The translations under genes and the position numbers were made by a program. From the NCBI GenBank assembly GCA_036571765.1, contig BROE01000011.1, positions 7,219,895-7,283,894 on the forward strand: a DNA stretch of 64,000 bases. Direction: 5' to 3'. The notes under the pieces are model-generated. The model saw nothing but the letters and a program-made list of their open reading frames with translations. It was not told the origin of the DNA and searched no databases. Position 1 is the stretch's first letter; every line of letters begins with the position of its first letter. Origin of the DNA: Plecoglossus altivelis. Taxonomy: Eukaryota; Chordata; Actinopteri; Osmeriformes; Plecoglossidae. Of this stretch, positions 51,438 through 61,075 are shown one piece after another.

Positions 51438-51455
51438 TGAGTGAGAGAGAGAGAA
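51373..51455. repeat. (GA)n/(TG)n compound microsatellite
   Basis: GAGAGAGA, GTGTGTGT, then GAGAGAGTGAGTGAGAGA. Confidence 0.95.
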
Positions 51456-52234
51456 TGCCTGAAAGTGACGGAATGTCTGAGCATGAGTTTGTGGTGTGTA
51501 GGAGAAAGACCGAGAGAGCCACAATGTGTGTTTGTGTTTTCGTCTACAGCTGTTTTTTCAGTGTGTGAGGAAGGTTGCTCGTTCTTTTGAGAGACAGAGT
51601 GGAACGTGTTTCTGTATGTGAGGCAGAGACAGAGGTCTTCCATTATTCCCCAGCTGCCCCAGATCCCTCTACCTTGCTGCATGTGTTTTCTTCCATTTTT
51701 TAGAAGCCTGACATGTACAGTACTGCAGATAATGAGCTTGAAAAGCCTGACCTGATCTAGGTCGTTGCTTTCATCCCCTCCTGTTCTCTCTGCACAGTCC
51801 CATCTGCTTGTACATTGTGCTCCTATATTGCTACACATAGGTGTGCCCTCTTCCATGCAGTGGCCTACCGTGTCTGTGCTTTGGAATGCTTCTGTTATGT
51901 GGCATGGATGCCGAGTGTAAGCTGCATATGCGCCAACCCCCGCATCCGCAACATGTTCCGAACGTATTGCAACTATCTCCCATTAGGTGTGGATCGCGGC
52001 CTGGACAGCCAGGGGACCTCGCCTGGCTCCCAGACTGTCAACTAATACTCACACTGCCCCGGACCCTGTTACATCAAAGCTCTCTACTGCGGGTTTCATA
52101 TAGGCCAGCCTGTCAGGCCGCAGGCTGTCAAGCCAGCCTGTACGGTCCGCTAGGGTTCCCTGCCAGCGCCTGTTAGATCTGGCGCAAAGTCAGCAAAGCT
52201 TCAGCCAGCGACCCAGTAACGCAGCCTGGCGAGC

Positions 52235-52242
52235 TATATAAG
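52235..52242 (+). promoter_or_regulatory. TATA-like site in intron 1
   Basis: TATATAAG in a GC-rich stretch rich in CAGCCTG repeats (about 52050-52260), about 4.2 kb before exon 2. It could serve an alternative internal promoter, but a chance match is at least as likely. Confidence 0.15.
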
Positions 52243-52398
52243 CCCAGCCTGGCAGATCTTTGCTGGATCCGTCATCAGGTCAGGCATGCAAGCTGCATGG
52301 TATGCCTCGCTCCATCAAGCGCCTTGCTCACTCCTTGCCCAGACAGTCCCTTTGCCAACGCGTTGTGAATGCCTCCTCCCCATTCAGCCTGACCCCAT

Positions 52399-52412
52399 GG
52401 GGGGGGGGGGGG
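52399..52412. repeat. Poly-G run
   Basis: Fourteen consecutive G. Confidence 0.98.
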
Positions 52413-52639
52413 CAGACAGGCAGGGTGGGCCAGGCCCTGGCCTGTAGGCCTGCCCTCACTAGAGTCCAGGCCATAGTCCCTGTCACCATATCACCTGGCT
52501 GCTCCCACACACAATCACAGTTGGCACCTTCCTCTGGCCCTGACTAGATCAACTTCGACAGTCAATTACATCCTGTTAAAGAACTCACCTCCAAAAAGGA
52601 AAACTCCCCCCTTGCTCTCTTTTTCTGACTCTCAATCAG

Positions 52640-52714
52640 TCTCTCTCTGTCTCTCTTTCTCTCTCTCTTTATCTCTGTCTCTCTGCCTCTGTCTCTCTCT
52701 CTCTCTCGCTCTGT
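52640..52714. repeat. (CT)n-rich tract
   Basis: CTCTCTGTCTCTC-type sequence. Confidence 0.9.
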
Positions 52715-52964
52715 GTAGTAGGTGAGAGTTTGTCAGAATGAGGGTTTCTATCTATCTTTTGAGCTCAGAGACATGATAAGATGATAACAGCAGAGCCAGC
52801 TACTGGCAGGTGAATCGGTAATGACATCTTTCCATCTCATTCCTCTCTCTTTCCGTCTCTCTCGCCCCTCCTATCTCATTCATTCTCCCTCTGGAGGCTG
52901 AAGAGAAGGTGGAGGAGAGGTGAAGCGGTCAATTTCCTTCTTTTTTCCCTTTCTCTTGCTCTTT

Positions 52965-52990
52965 TCTTCTCTCTCTATCTCTCTCTCTCA

Positions 52991-53021
<31 letters not shown>

Positions 53022-53092
53022 TTGCTCCCTCTCTCTCCCTCCCTCTCTCTCTCTCTCTCTCTCTCGCGCTCGCTCTCTCTCTCTCTCTGCCC
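52965..53092. repeat. (CT)n microsatellite cluster
   Basis: Several CT runs with CTCACT, CTCCCT and CGCTCG interruptions. Confidence 0.95.
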
Positions 53093-53656
53093 AGCCCACG
53101 CCTGGTCTGAACAGGTGGTCATTCAGATTCAAGGCTGCCTCTCCGAGCCAGACAGCAGTCCTACACAGTCATGTGGAAAACGGACCCAGGAGAGAGATGC
53201 AGGGGGGGATGGTGGAGGGATGGAGGCGAAGAGGCCAAGGGGATGGAGGAGAAAGGAAATCATTTGGTGATGGGAGAAGACAATCGTGGTTAAACAAGAC
53301 ACACACACAAAGACACAGATGGACACAGTGACAGTCCTAGCAGTACAATGCAGCAGACTCCCATGTTAGAATTGGCCCAAGCTGCCCTCTCTAACTGCAC
53401 TGGACTGTTCTGCGAGTTAGCATGAGGTGTATTGTGAGCTGTGAACAGTGCTCATTAGACCTTGTTATTGGACTGGAGTGGTTTTATGAGGCTGTAAAAG
53501 GGAGTGCAAGGGTCTGAAGTTGACGGGCTGCAACACAGCTACCTGACGAGACCTCTCTGGGGCTGTGCTGGGTGTGTGTGGTTGTGTTTGTATGAGGCTG
53601 TGCACTACTTAGTGTTCATTCATGGGCTACTGATTTGTCCTATTTGACTTCAATCG

Positions 53657-53660
<4 letters not shown>

Positions 53661-53687
<27 letters not shown>

Positions 53688-53720
53688 CACTTGTGGGTGT
53701 TTGTGTGTGTGTGTACGTGG
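53661..53720. repeat. (TG)n microsatellite
   Basis: Two TG runs separated by CACTTGTGGGTGTT. Confidence 0.9.
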
Positions 53721-54239
53721 AAGCATTGTTGTGTCTGTGTGCATGTTGATCCCCCCCGGCTCTTAGTAATGGTCTATTATAGGGATAATGCCTAGACATT
53801 AGCCTCAGGGCAACTGTCCTGTGTACTGTCCTGCCTCTCTCTCTGCTCTCTTTATCTTGAGCTCCAGGACAACTTGTGTGTGTGTGTGTGTGTGAAGGTC
53901 TGGTGGGGATGAATGATCCAGGGGTTGTGGGAGGACATAGTAACAGCATGCTAATCCTTTCTATTGAACTTTATCCAGCTCATTTCCTAATTCACAGTTG
54001 TGTCTCGTAGTGTGTGTTTGTGCATGTGTAAAGTATATGTGTGTTAGAGATTATACATGCACTGGTCTTTGTTGCCTGGACTGGTTATGTAGATAAAGTC
54101 CATGCATCCTTCTCTGCTATCTGCTACCTGGCCTTCTCTTCTGACCTTCTGTTGGAAGAGGTGTGCTTAGATTAGGCTGTATCCCAGAGCAGGAACACAG
54201 ACAAGCCACGGCTGTACTACTGCAGGTCAGGCATCAATC

Positions 54240-54615
54240 CCCTTCTCTTCTCTTTTTCCCCTCTCCTCTCTTCTCTTTCCTTTCCTCTCCTCTCCTTTTC
54301 TTTCCTTTCCTCTTCTCTCCTTTCCTCTCCTCTCCTCTCCTCTCCTTTCCTCTCCTCTCCTCTTTTCTCTTTCTCTTTCCCTCTCCTCTTCCTTTCTCTT
54401 TCTCCTCTTCTCTTCTCCTCTCTCCTCTCTTCTCTCCTCTGTTTTCCTCTCCTCTCCTCTATTTTCTCCTCTCCTCTTCTCTTTTTTCCTCTCCTCTCCT
54501 CTCTTCTACTCTCTTCTCTTTTCTCCTCTCCCTTCTCCTGTTAGTTTCTCCTCCCATCTCGTTCCCTCTCCCCGTTCCTACCTCCCTCTGTCTATGACCT
54601 CTCTGTCTCTCTCCC
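54240..54615. repeat. CTCTCCTCTTCT pyrimidine mirror-type tract
   Basis: About 300 bases composed almost entirely of C and T on the plus strand (TCTCC, TTTCC and TCTTC units), then less pure pyrimidine sequence. Confidence 0.95.
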
Positions 54616-56129
54616 TCTCCCTCTGGTTTTCTGTCTGCTGATTATCAGGGCTCCACATAAACATTTGGTGGAGAGGCAGAGAAGAGGATGAAGGGACAGT
54701 TTACCCTCATTCCCACCAAACACCCCCCTCAGCCACTCCAAATAATTGTCCCTATTTGAAGGTTGCACTGCACAGAACAGGATGTACCTTTCAAAGCTAA
54801 AAGCACAATGGACAAGGTACAAGGCAGTATAGCGCCGTGTGAGCTCTTTGTATGAATGTTTGTGAATAATGAAAGCCAATCGTAATGGGCCATAATGGGT
54901 CATAGCTGGATGACACAGCTTGACTTAGGTGGGGGGTGAGCGAGTGACCTCTGCTGTTGTGTTGAGGGGAGAGCTGCCCATGGTGGTCATGGCCTGTAGT
55001 TAGGGAGCTGACCGGTGCCTGATCACGGCTATTCCTCCCTCTTGCGCATGTCTGCACACTAATACCCCTCTTCAAACTTGTACAGTATGCGTGTGCGTGC
55101 GTATGTGGTGTGCGGTGTGTTATCAGTGACACACAGAGCCTGGCTGGGGGGGAGGGGGGGGGTTGTAGGCAGCAACAGTCAGTCAGACAGGAACCAGCAG
55201 ACTCACAGTTGGAGACTAGGCTGTCCCTGGGGCTAACTCCCCCCCACAAACACACCCTGAGCTCCGGCACAGCGACCGGCACAGCGTCTCATATGAGACC
55301 CTGAGGGTGCGAGGTCAGCCGAGGACAGCCGTGTTCTACAGGGGCTGACACACCGCCACGCTGCCATGCTGAGACACAGCCATTCTGACAGGGAGGTGGC
55401 GTTGGGTCGCTGTGTGGATGCGTGTGTTTCATGTAGCTACAAATGCTGGTGGCCAAATCCCTGTGTAACAAGCCTGTAGGTTCCTCTGTTCTGCTTCCCT
55501 GACAGTTCCTGGGACGGTGCAGCCTCCCTCTGTTCAGGTTGTAGTTGTATCAGATGGGGGGATGTGGGGGAGCTGGCCAAGGTCCTATTGAGCAGTTCTG
55601 CTGGGTATGGGAGTTCTCCCAAGGTTGCCAGGTTTGACAACATGCGCTTATGGGGTTGCCAGGTTTGTGAAAGTGCTGGCCAAGGTCCTGCAGCTAGCTG
55701 TGGTTCAGTGGAGCTGTCCGTGGTGCTGAAACACACACTCGTCTAACTCTGACACACACGCGCCACAACAGTGCAGGCCCTCGCCGCTATCCATGGAGCT
55801 GAAGCCTTTTCCATGATTTGTTTTTGCCGGCCCCGCTGCTGTTACCATGGTTTTATTAGTAGTAGGAGGGAGGTTGGCCAGAATGGCCTTAATTCCGTGC
55901 CCAGATGGTGTCAGTGCACTTAACAAAAGACGTTTTCGCCCCCATATTTCTCTAATGTCACACCATAATGGAGCTTTGTGGATCAGTCGTTTCCACAGTG
56001 TTATGAGTTATATTATTATTCTAAGTGTATATTATACAATAATGTCAGCCACCCCTGTCTGATTCTAACCCCTATTTCCATAATAATGTTTTAGGTTCTC
56101 TTGTCCTCAAACCATACTGGGCAAAGTGC

Positions 56130-56302
56130 CCTTTCTCTCTGCCTCTGTCTTTTTCCTCCCTCTCTCTCTCCCTCCCTCTCTCTTTTTCTCTCTCTTTCTC
56201 TCTTTCTCTCTCTCCCTCTCTCTTTCTCTCTCTCTCTCTCTCCCCCTCTTTCTCTCTCTCCCCTTTCTACTGGTCTCTCTCTCTCCCCCTCTCTCCTTCT
56301 GT
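56130..56302. repeat. CT-rich tract upstream of exon 2
   Basis: CTCTCTTTCTCT and CTCCCTCC units, ending about 170 bases before the exon 2 acceptor. Confidence 0.9.
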
Positions 56303-56471
56303 ATCTGTAAGACACTACAGACTTACATCAAAAGAAGGAGATGATGGGTTTCAATGTGACAAGGCTGTTTCATGGCTTTTAGGCCTCTTTCAACTACTGT
56401 AACCCTAATGCCTCTCTTTTTCTTTCTTCCCTGTTCCTTTCCTTACCCTCCCCTCTCCCGCCTCTCTCTAG

Positions 56472-56536
56472 TGGTGCTGCTGAATTCTAAGGAGACCCAG
56501 GCAGAGCTTGGCTGGACATCATACCCCTCCAATGGA
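56472..56536 (+). CDS. epha10: EphA10 exon 2: start of ephrin-binding domain
   Basis: A 65-bp exon too short to stand out as an open frame. It is bounded by a pyrimidine tract ending ctctctag (AG at 56470-56471) and by the donor gtgagt at 56537. With the last base of exon 1 it encodes residues 27-48: V V L L N S K E T Q A E L G W T S Y P S N G. This is the first beta strand region of the Eph ligand-binding domain; the LLxSK and ELGW elements are hallmarks of the family, and QAELGWT with PSNG matches EphA10 best. It enters in phase 1 and leaves in phase 0 after the GGA codon, so exon 3 begins on a whole codon (TGG, Trp49). Eph genes normally have a short second exon of about this size, which supports the call. 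Confidence 0.92.
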
Positions 56537-56636
56537 GTGAGTCTGTTCTATCTGTGTGGGTTGAATACTGGTGTTTATAACTGTATATATAAAATAATAA
56601 CTCTATATATATACACACAATACAATATATAGAGAG

Positions 56637-56735
56637 AAAGTATGATAGAGAGAGAAAGAGAGAGGGAGAGATAGATAAAGAGAGAGGGAGAGAGAGAGAG
56701 GGAGAGAGCGAGAGAGCGAGAGAGAGAGAGAAGAC
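56637..56735. repeat. (GA)n tract downstream of exon 2
   Basis: GAGAGAGA with GATAGATA, GGGA and GCGA interruptions, preceded by a TATATA-rich stretch (56583-56632). Confidence 0.95.
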
Positions 56736-57984
56736 CAAAACCATGTAGGGGCTCTGTTTGCTGTGATCCAGACACTCTGGCCTAATGGCCCCTGAGTGGA
56801 CTGGCCAGTGGCTCAGCTCTCACTCTCTTCCTATCTCAGTCTTTTCTCTTCACTCCCTTTCTTTTTCTTTCTCTCTGTCCCTCGCTCTCTCCTTCCCCCC
56901 TCCCTCCTCACTAATCAATGGGTTGTAGTCCCAGACAGGACATAACAGCGATTGCAGATGTGGCAGATAAATAGTCCTCCCTGAATCGACCTGCCTTGTA
57001 AAAGCTCCACTTAAGTTATGACCGGTACATATATCTGAGACCTGGCCCAGGGACGGGGGACGGGGGGGGGCTGCTGTCTGTGACACCATCACCAACCCCC
57101 CTCTTTGCCACCACCACTCCAACCACAGAGTCTCCTGCCAGGGGCAGACACCCATACTGTACAGAAGATTCCATAGATCGATGGGGACAACAAGTCCCCC
57201 TCCTCCCCCCCTAAACTGTGTAAATCCAGGATGGATGGACTTGTCAGCCCCCCCCTGCCCCCTCCACCCTCCCCACGCAGGAGTGGTTAGCTGAGGCTGG
57301 CCCATGCTGTGTTCTTTCACGGTCTCGTTCTTGTCTCTGTGGTAGACCCACTAATTATCTGGATTTCTTCTCTCGGTTTGGATCCATTGATAACCAATAT
57401 TCAGATAAACATGTTTTTGCTGTTCATCACTCAATCACATGCAGTAATAGTCTATAATTCTAGTCTGTAATGTAATCTACCGATCAATGTTCCATGCTTT
57501 GTTTATCAATAAAGCTATCAGATATAGTTTTCAGGAGTAGGATTCATGCAGAGATGGTATGAATCTGTGGCAGAGTAGTTACCCTCCCTCCCTCCTTCCC
57601 TCCCTCCTTCCTGTTCTTCTCTTCTCCTCTCCGCTCCTTTATGTCAGAACGGACAGCTGTGAGTTTACACATTCATGGTCTCTATGGAGACCCGACCAGC
57701 TTGTTTATCTCTGTGTTCTGTTGATGAGCCTTATGGGAAACCCACTCTGTCACTTTAAATTCAAGACACAGACGCACACACACACACACACACCTCCGTT
57801 AATGCCTGGCCAGGGCTGAACACACGTAGTGTCGACACAATCACACATTCACACACACTGTCATGCTTACAGATGAGTCTGGAGGCAGTCTTAGTCACTC
57901 TGTTTCTCAACCTCAGTATCATAGTGACACAAACCCACACGCACTGTTTACCCACAGAATTACCAACATCTCTAGTGATCCACA

Positions 57985-58397
57985 CTCATCTCTGTGTTCC
58001 TCTCTTTCCCTCGCTCTCCTTCTGTTCTCTCACATTCCCTAACTTACCCGCTCCATCTTCCTCCTGTCCTGTCCTCTGTCTCTCTTCTCTTTGTTTTGCT
58101 CTTTGTCTCTCTCACTTTCTCTCTTTCTCTCTCTTCCTCCCTCCCTCTCCCTCTCTTATTCTCTCTGTGTCACTAACACCCACTGGCCTCCTGCTCTCCT
58201 CCTCCCTCCTGCTCACCCTTCACCATCTCTTCCTCTCCATCTCTCTCTCCGTCTTCCATTTTCTCTCAACTCCCTCTTTCCATCTCCTCCTTTCTCTCGA
58301 CATCTCTCCATCTCACAAACCCTGCCTCCACTCCTACTTCCATCTTGCCTCCCCCCTTATATTCCTCCCCCTCCATCTCTGCACCCCATTCACCCAG
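57985..58397 (+). repeat. Long pyrimidine-rich tract leading to the exon 3 acceptor
   Basis: About 400 bases dominated by C and T (CTCTCT, CTCCTCC, CCATCTC) end in cacccag before Trp49. It is the extended polypyrimidine tract of intron 2 and carries no Eph similarity, although the exon 3 frame happens to stay open through it. Confidence 0.9.
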
Positions 58398-59070
58398 TGG
58401 GAGGAGATCAGTGGCGTGGATGAGAAGTACAAGCCCATCCGTACCTACCAGGTGTGCAACGTGATGGAGCCCACGCCCCAGAACAACTGGCTGCAGACGG
58501 GCTGGGTGGCGCGTCGGGGCGGCCAGCGCATCTTCGTGGAGCTGCAGTTCACCCTACGTGACTGCAACAGCATTCCCGGCGTGGCGGGCACCTGCAAGGA
58601 GACCTTCAACCTACTGTACGTGGAGGCCGACCGCGACCTAGGCCAGGTGACGCGTGAGGACCGCTACACCAAGATCGACACCATTGCGGCGGACGAGAGC
58701 TTCACGCAGGGCGACCTGGGCGAGCGCAAGATGAAGCTGAACACGGAGGTGAGGGAGATCGGACACCTCAACCGCAAGGGCTTCCACCTGGCCTTCCAGG
58801 ATGTGGGCGCCTGCGTGGCCCTGGTGGCCGTCAGGGTGTACTACAAGCGCTGCCTGGCCACTGTGCAGAACCTGGCTGTGTTCCCGGACACGGTGGCGGA
58901 GGCGGCCTTCGCCACTCTTGTGGAGGTCCGAGGCTCTTGTGTCAACAACTCAGAGGTGGACACGGACAGTCCTCCCAGGATGCACTGCAGCGCGGAGGGG
59001 GAGTGGCTGGTGCCCATCGGGAAGTGCAGCTGCAGCGCAGGCTACGAGGAAGGCCACAGCAGCTGTGAAG
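58398..59070 (+). CDS. epha10: EphA10 exon 3: ephrin-binding domain and start of Cys-rich region
   Basis: Encodes residues 49-272 plus one base (phase 1), between acceptor AG at 58396-58397 and donor gtaagg at 59071. Residues 49 to about 200 complete the ephrin-binding jelly roll: WEEISGVDE, TYQVCNVMEP, FTLRDC, GTCKETFNL, KIDTIAADESFT, LNTEVREIG and FQDVGACVAL are visible. Cys68 and Cys187 should form the conserved long disulfide, and Cys104 and Cys114 the short one. From Cys200 the sushi/EGF-like cysteine-rich region begins (Cys200, 229, 245, 258, 260, 271), with the family string EGEWLVPIGKC. An N-glycosylation sequon (NNS) starts at Asn231. Compared with usual EphA receptors the loop at residues 72-79 (EPTPQNNW) looks one residue longer. 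The exon is GC-rich with mostly G or C in third positions, unlike its AT/CT-rich surroundings. At 673 bp it has the normal length for Eph exon 3. No frameshift or stop is seen. Confidence 0.97.
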
Positions 59071-59509
59071 GTAAGGGGGAGGGAGGGATGAAAGGACGGA
59101 GGGAGGGATGGAAAAAGGAGGGCGGAGGGATGGATGAAGTGGAGGAGCTGGACTGTGGAGTGTTGGCGAAGGATGAAAGGCAGAAGAACAGTAATGATGA
59201 ACAGTATTGATGGAGGGCTTGATGGAAGGGTTCATGAGTGTTTGTGTGAACAGGCCCTGGCACTGGTCCTGACGATGACATCAAGAACACCATGTCCACA
59301 TCATCAGTGACATGGTCAGTCCTGAGAACACTGGCACATTGTCACGGCGACGGGGAGGAGGGTTAGACTGTGAGAGCATGTGTGGAGCTGTGCGCGTGTG
59401 GGAGTAATGTTCTCATTCTCAGATATATATCAGGGCATTTGAACACTCTGGTACATGATGGCTGAGCTCAAGTGCCATGACAAAGAGATGTCACGTGGTC
59501 AGAAGACAC

Positions 59510-59535
59510 TCACACACACACACACACACACACAA

Positions 59536-59569
<34 letters not shown>

Positions 59570-59581
59570 CCACACACACAC
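59510..59581. repeat. (CA)n microsatellite
   Basis: Three CA runs separated by ACC. Confidence 0.95.
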
Positions 59582-60238
59582 TGCTGTGACGCAGAAGGCT
59601 ATTTGGCTCAGCCGAGCATCATGACCTGTGACTCATGTCACCGTGGCAGCAACTGGTGTGTGGTGTCAACTTTCACACTGCATTTTGTGCCTGCGTGCAA
59701 TGCGCTGTGGGGGATGTATTCTCTGGAGGGTGGGGGAGGGCAGCAGACAGTGTTTGGTTGGGAGAGAACAGCCAGGGGCCTCTCTATATGTGTTAGAGGT
59801 GAGCTGCTGCTCTGGGTAGGAAATGAACCTGTAGGAATGCATACACACATACCTGGCTGTGTCACACATACACACTACAGACATACTCCAGACACACTCA
59901 AATAGCAGTGGTGCCTCTTTTAGAAAGGTATAAGAAGTTGTATAAAGCCTTCCTGCCCCTTTGGCAGTTCTCTGCCTCAGTTAGCCGCTGATCTGGGCCC
60001 AGTCCTGCCTCTCTTGGCAGCTTATACAGCCATGGTCCTGAATAGGAAGAGCTGACCTTGTACCAGTTCCAGCCTGCCCACACCTCCGAGCTGAGGAGGA
60101 CAGAAAAGGTCAGGCCTCCCATCTTCAGAAATACAGACTGAATAAGGAGAAGAGATGATGTGTGATGTATGTGTGTGGGGAGGGAAGGAGGGTGGAGGGG
60201 GGACACAGAGACAGAGATTGAAGAACATACTCAAAGCG

Positions 60239-60262
60239 ACAGACAGACAGACAGACAGACAG
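60239..60262. repeat. (GACA)n microsatellite
   Basis: Six GACA units. A related CAGG/GGCA array lies at 60521-60549. Confidence 0.95.
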
Positions 60263-60835
60263 GGTGTTGGTGGAGAGCTAGTGCTGTCAGTCCTTAGCAG
60301 GGAGGCCCCCAGTGTCTTTATCCAGCTCTAATGACATGTATATCCAGGGCCAGTCTGGCTCGTCTCTTCCCCCTCCTGCCCCTCTCTTCCACCCCCTCTC
60401 CTCCCCTTCTCTCCCCATCTTGTCCCCCAGCACCAAGGCTATTGATCTGTAGTAATGCTCCACTAAACTGAAGAATTAGGCTGGGACTCACTATGCAGGG
60501 AGATAGGACTCACACACACACACAGGCAGGCGGCAGGCAGGCAGGCAGCCACGCATACATACACACACCTACTGACACACGCACACACACTGCAGAGCAT
60601 CAGTGTCCTCTTGTGGCTGCGTGATGGCTGAGGAGTAACCATAGAGAGATGTGTGTGTGGATGCTGTACCTGCACCTCCTTCAGCTGGTGTGTGTGGGAA
60701 CTGTGGCTCAGTGCAGGTCAATAGTATTGAGTACACTGAGTAGACACTGATGCTGTATGAAGCTGCAGAGCCAACCAGACCAGACAAGAACCTGCTGGAG
60801 GAGAGGCCAGAACATCCCTCCTTCGCTTTCTGTCT

Positions 60836-61075
60836 CTTTCTCACTCTCTCTGTCTCTCACTCTCTCTGTCTCTCTCTGTCTCCCCCCCTCTCTCCTCTCT
60901 CTCTCTGCCTCTCTCTCTGTTCTTGCCCATATTTGCTTTGTGTAAGCTGTTGGCGTTGGAATAGAGAGAAAGAAGACCAGAGAGGGAGAGAGAGAGAGTG
61001 AAAGATAGAGGGAGAGGGAGAGGGAGAGAGAGAGAGAAAGACAGAGGGAGAGGGAGAGAGAGAGGGATGCAGAGT
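60836..61075. repeat. CT tract followed by inverted GA tract
   Basis: CT-rich sequence (60836-60925) and GA-rich sequence (60963-61070) lie about 40 bases apart and are largely complementary. Confidence 0.9.

Larger units (their letters stand above)
34538..56471 (+). other. Intron 1 of EphA10 (about 21.9 kb)
   Basis: Begins gtaaat and ends ctctctag. It holds no recognisable exon. Content is unique sequence broken by a G-rich minisatellite (35375-35712), many CA/TG and CT/GA tracts, short pyrimidine minisatellites, an assembly gap (50155-50230) and a TATA-like site (52235-52242). A very long first intron is usual for vertebrate Eph receptor genes, where it commonly carries regulatory elements. 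The low-repeat first 800 bases (34540-35340) are the part most likely to contain promoter-linked control sequence. Confidence 0.85.
56537..58397 (+). other. Intron 2 of EphA10 (about 1.9 kb)
   Basis: Donor gtgagt, acceptor cacccag. It contains a GA tract (56637-56735), a G run near 57063, a short CA tract (57770-57792), an isolated AATAAA (57508-57513) and a long pyrimidine-rich stretch running up to the acceptor. No exon-like segment with Eph similarity was seen inside it. Confidence 0.85.
34459..59070 (+). other. epha10: EphA10-type Eph receptor gene, 5' portion (gene-level entry)
   Basis: Three exons (34459-34537, 56472-56536, 58398-59070) join in frame into the N-terminal 272 residues of an Eph receptor: signal peptide, ephrin-binding domain and the beginning of the cysteine-rich region. 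From memory of the family, the closest match is EphA10: the mature start at Glu-Glu-Val, the string QAELGWT, WEEISGVDE, NNWLQTGW, QRIFVELQFTLRDC and RKGFHLAFQDVGACVAL fit EphA10 better than EphA3, A4, A5, A7, A8 or the EphB group. EphA7 is the next nearest, sharing TQGDLGERKMKLNTEVREIG. EphA10 is known as a membrane receptor whose intracellular kinase domain lacks catalytic residues; that part is outside this window, so it cannot be checked here. Exon sizes (79, 65 and 673 bp) follow the usual Eph gene plan, including the large third exon. The remaining exons should lie downstream of base 64000 on the same strand. Confidence 0.88.

Noticed and set aside
57508..57513. AATAAA in intron 2 as a premature polyadenylation site
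   Set aside because: An isolated hexamer in a 1.9-kb intron is expected by chance, and no clear downstream GT-rich element stands out.
57873..59210. A single 445-codon open frame
   Set aside because: Only the 58398-59070 part resembles Eph receptors and is bounded by splice sites; the upstream part is CT-rich intron and the downstream part lies past a good donor.
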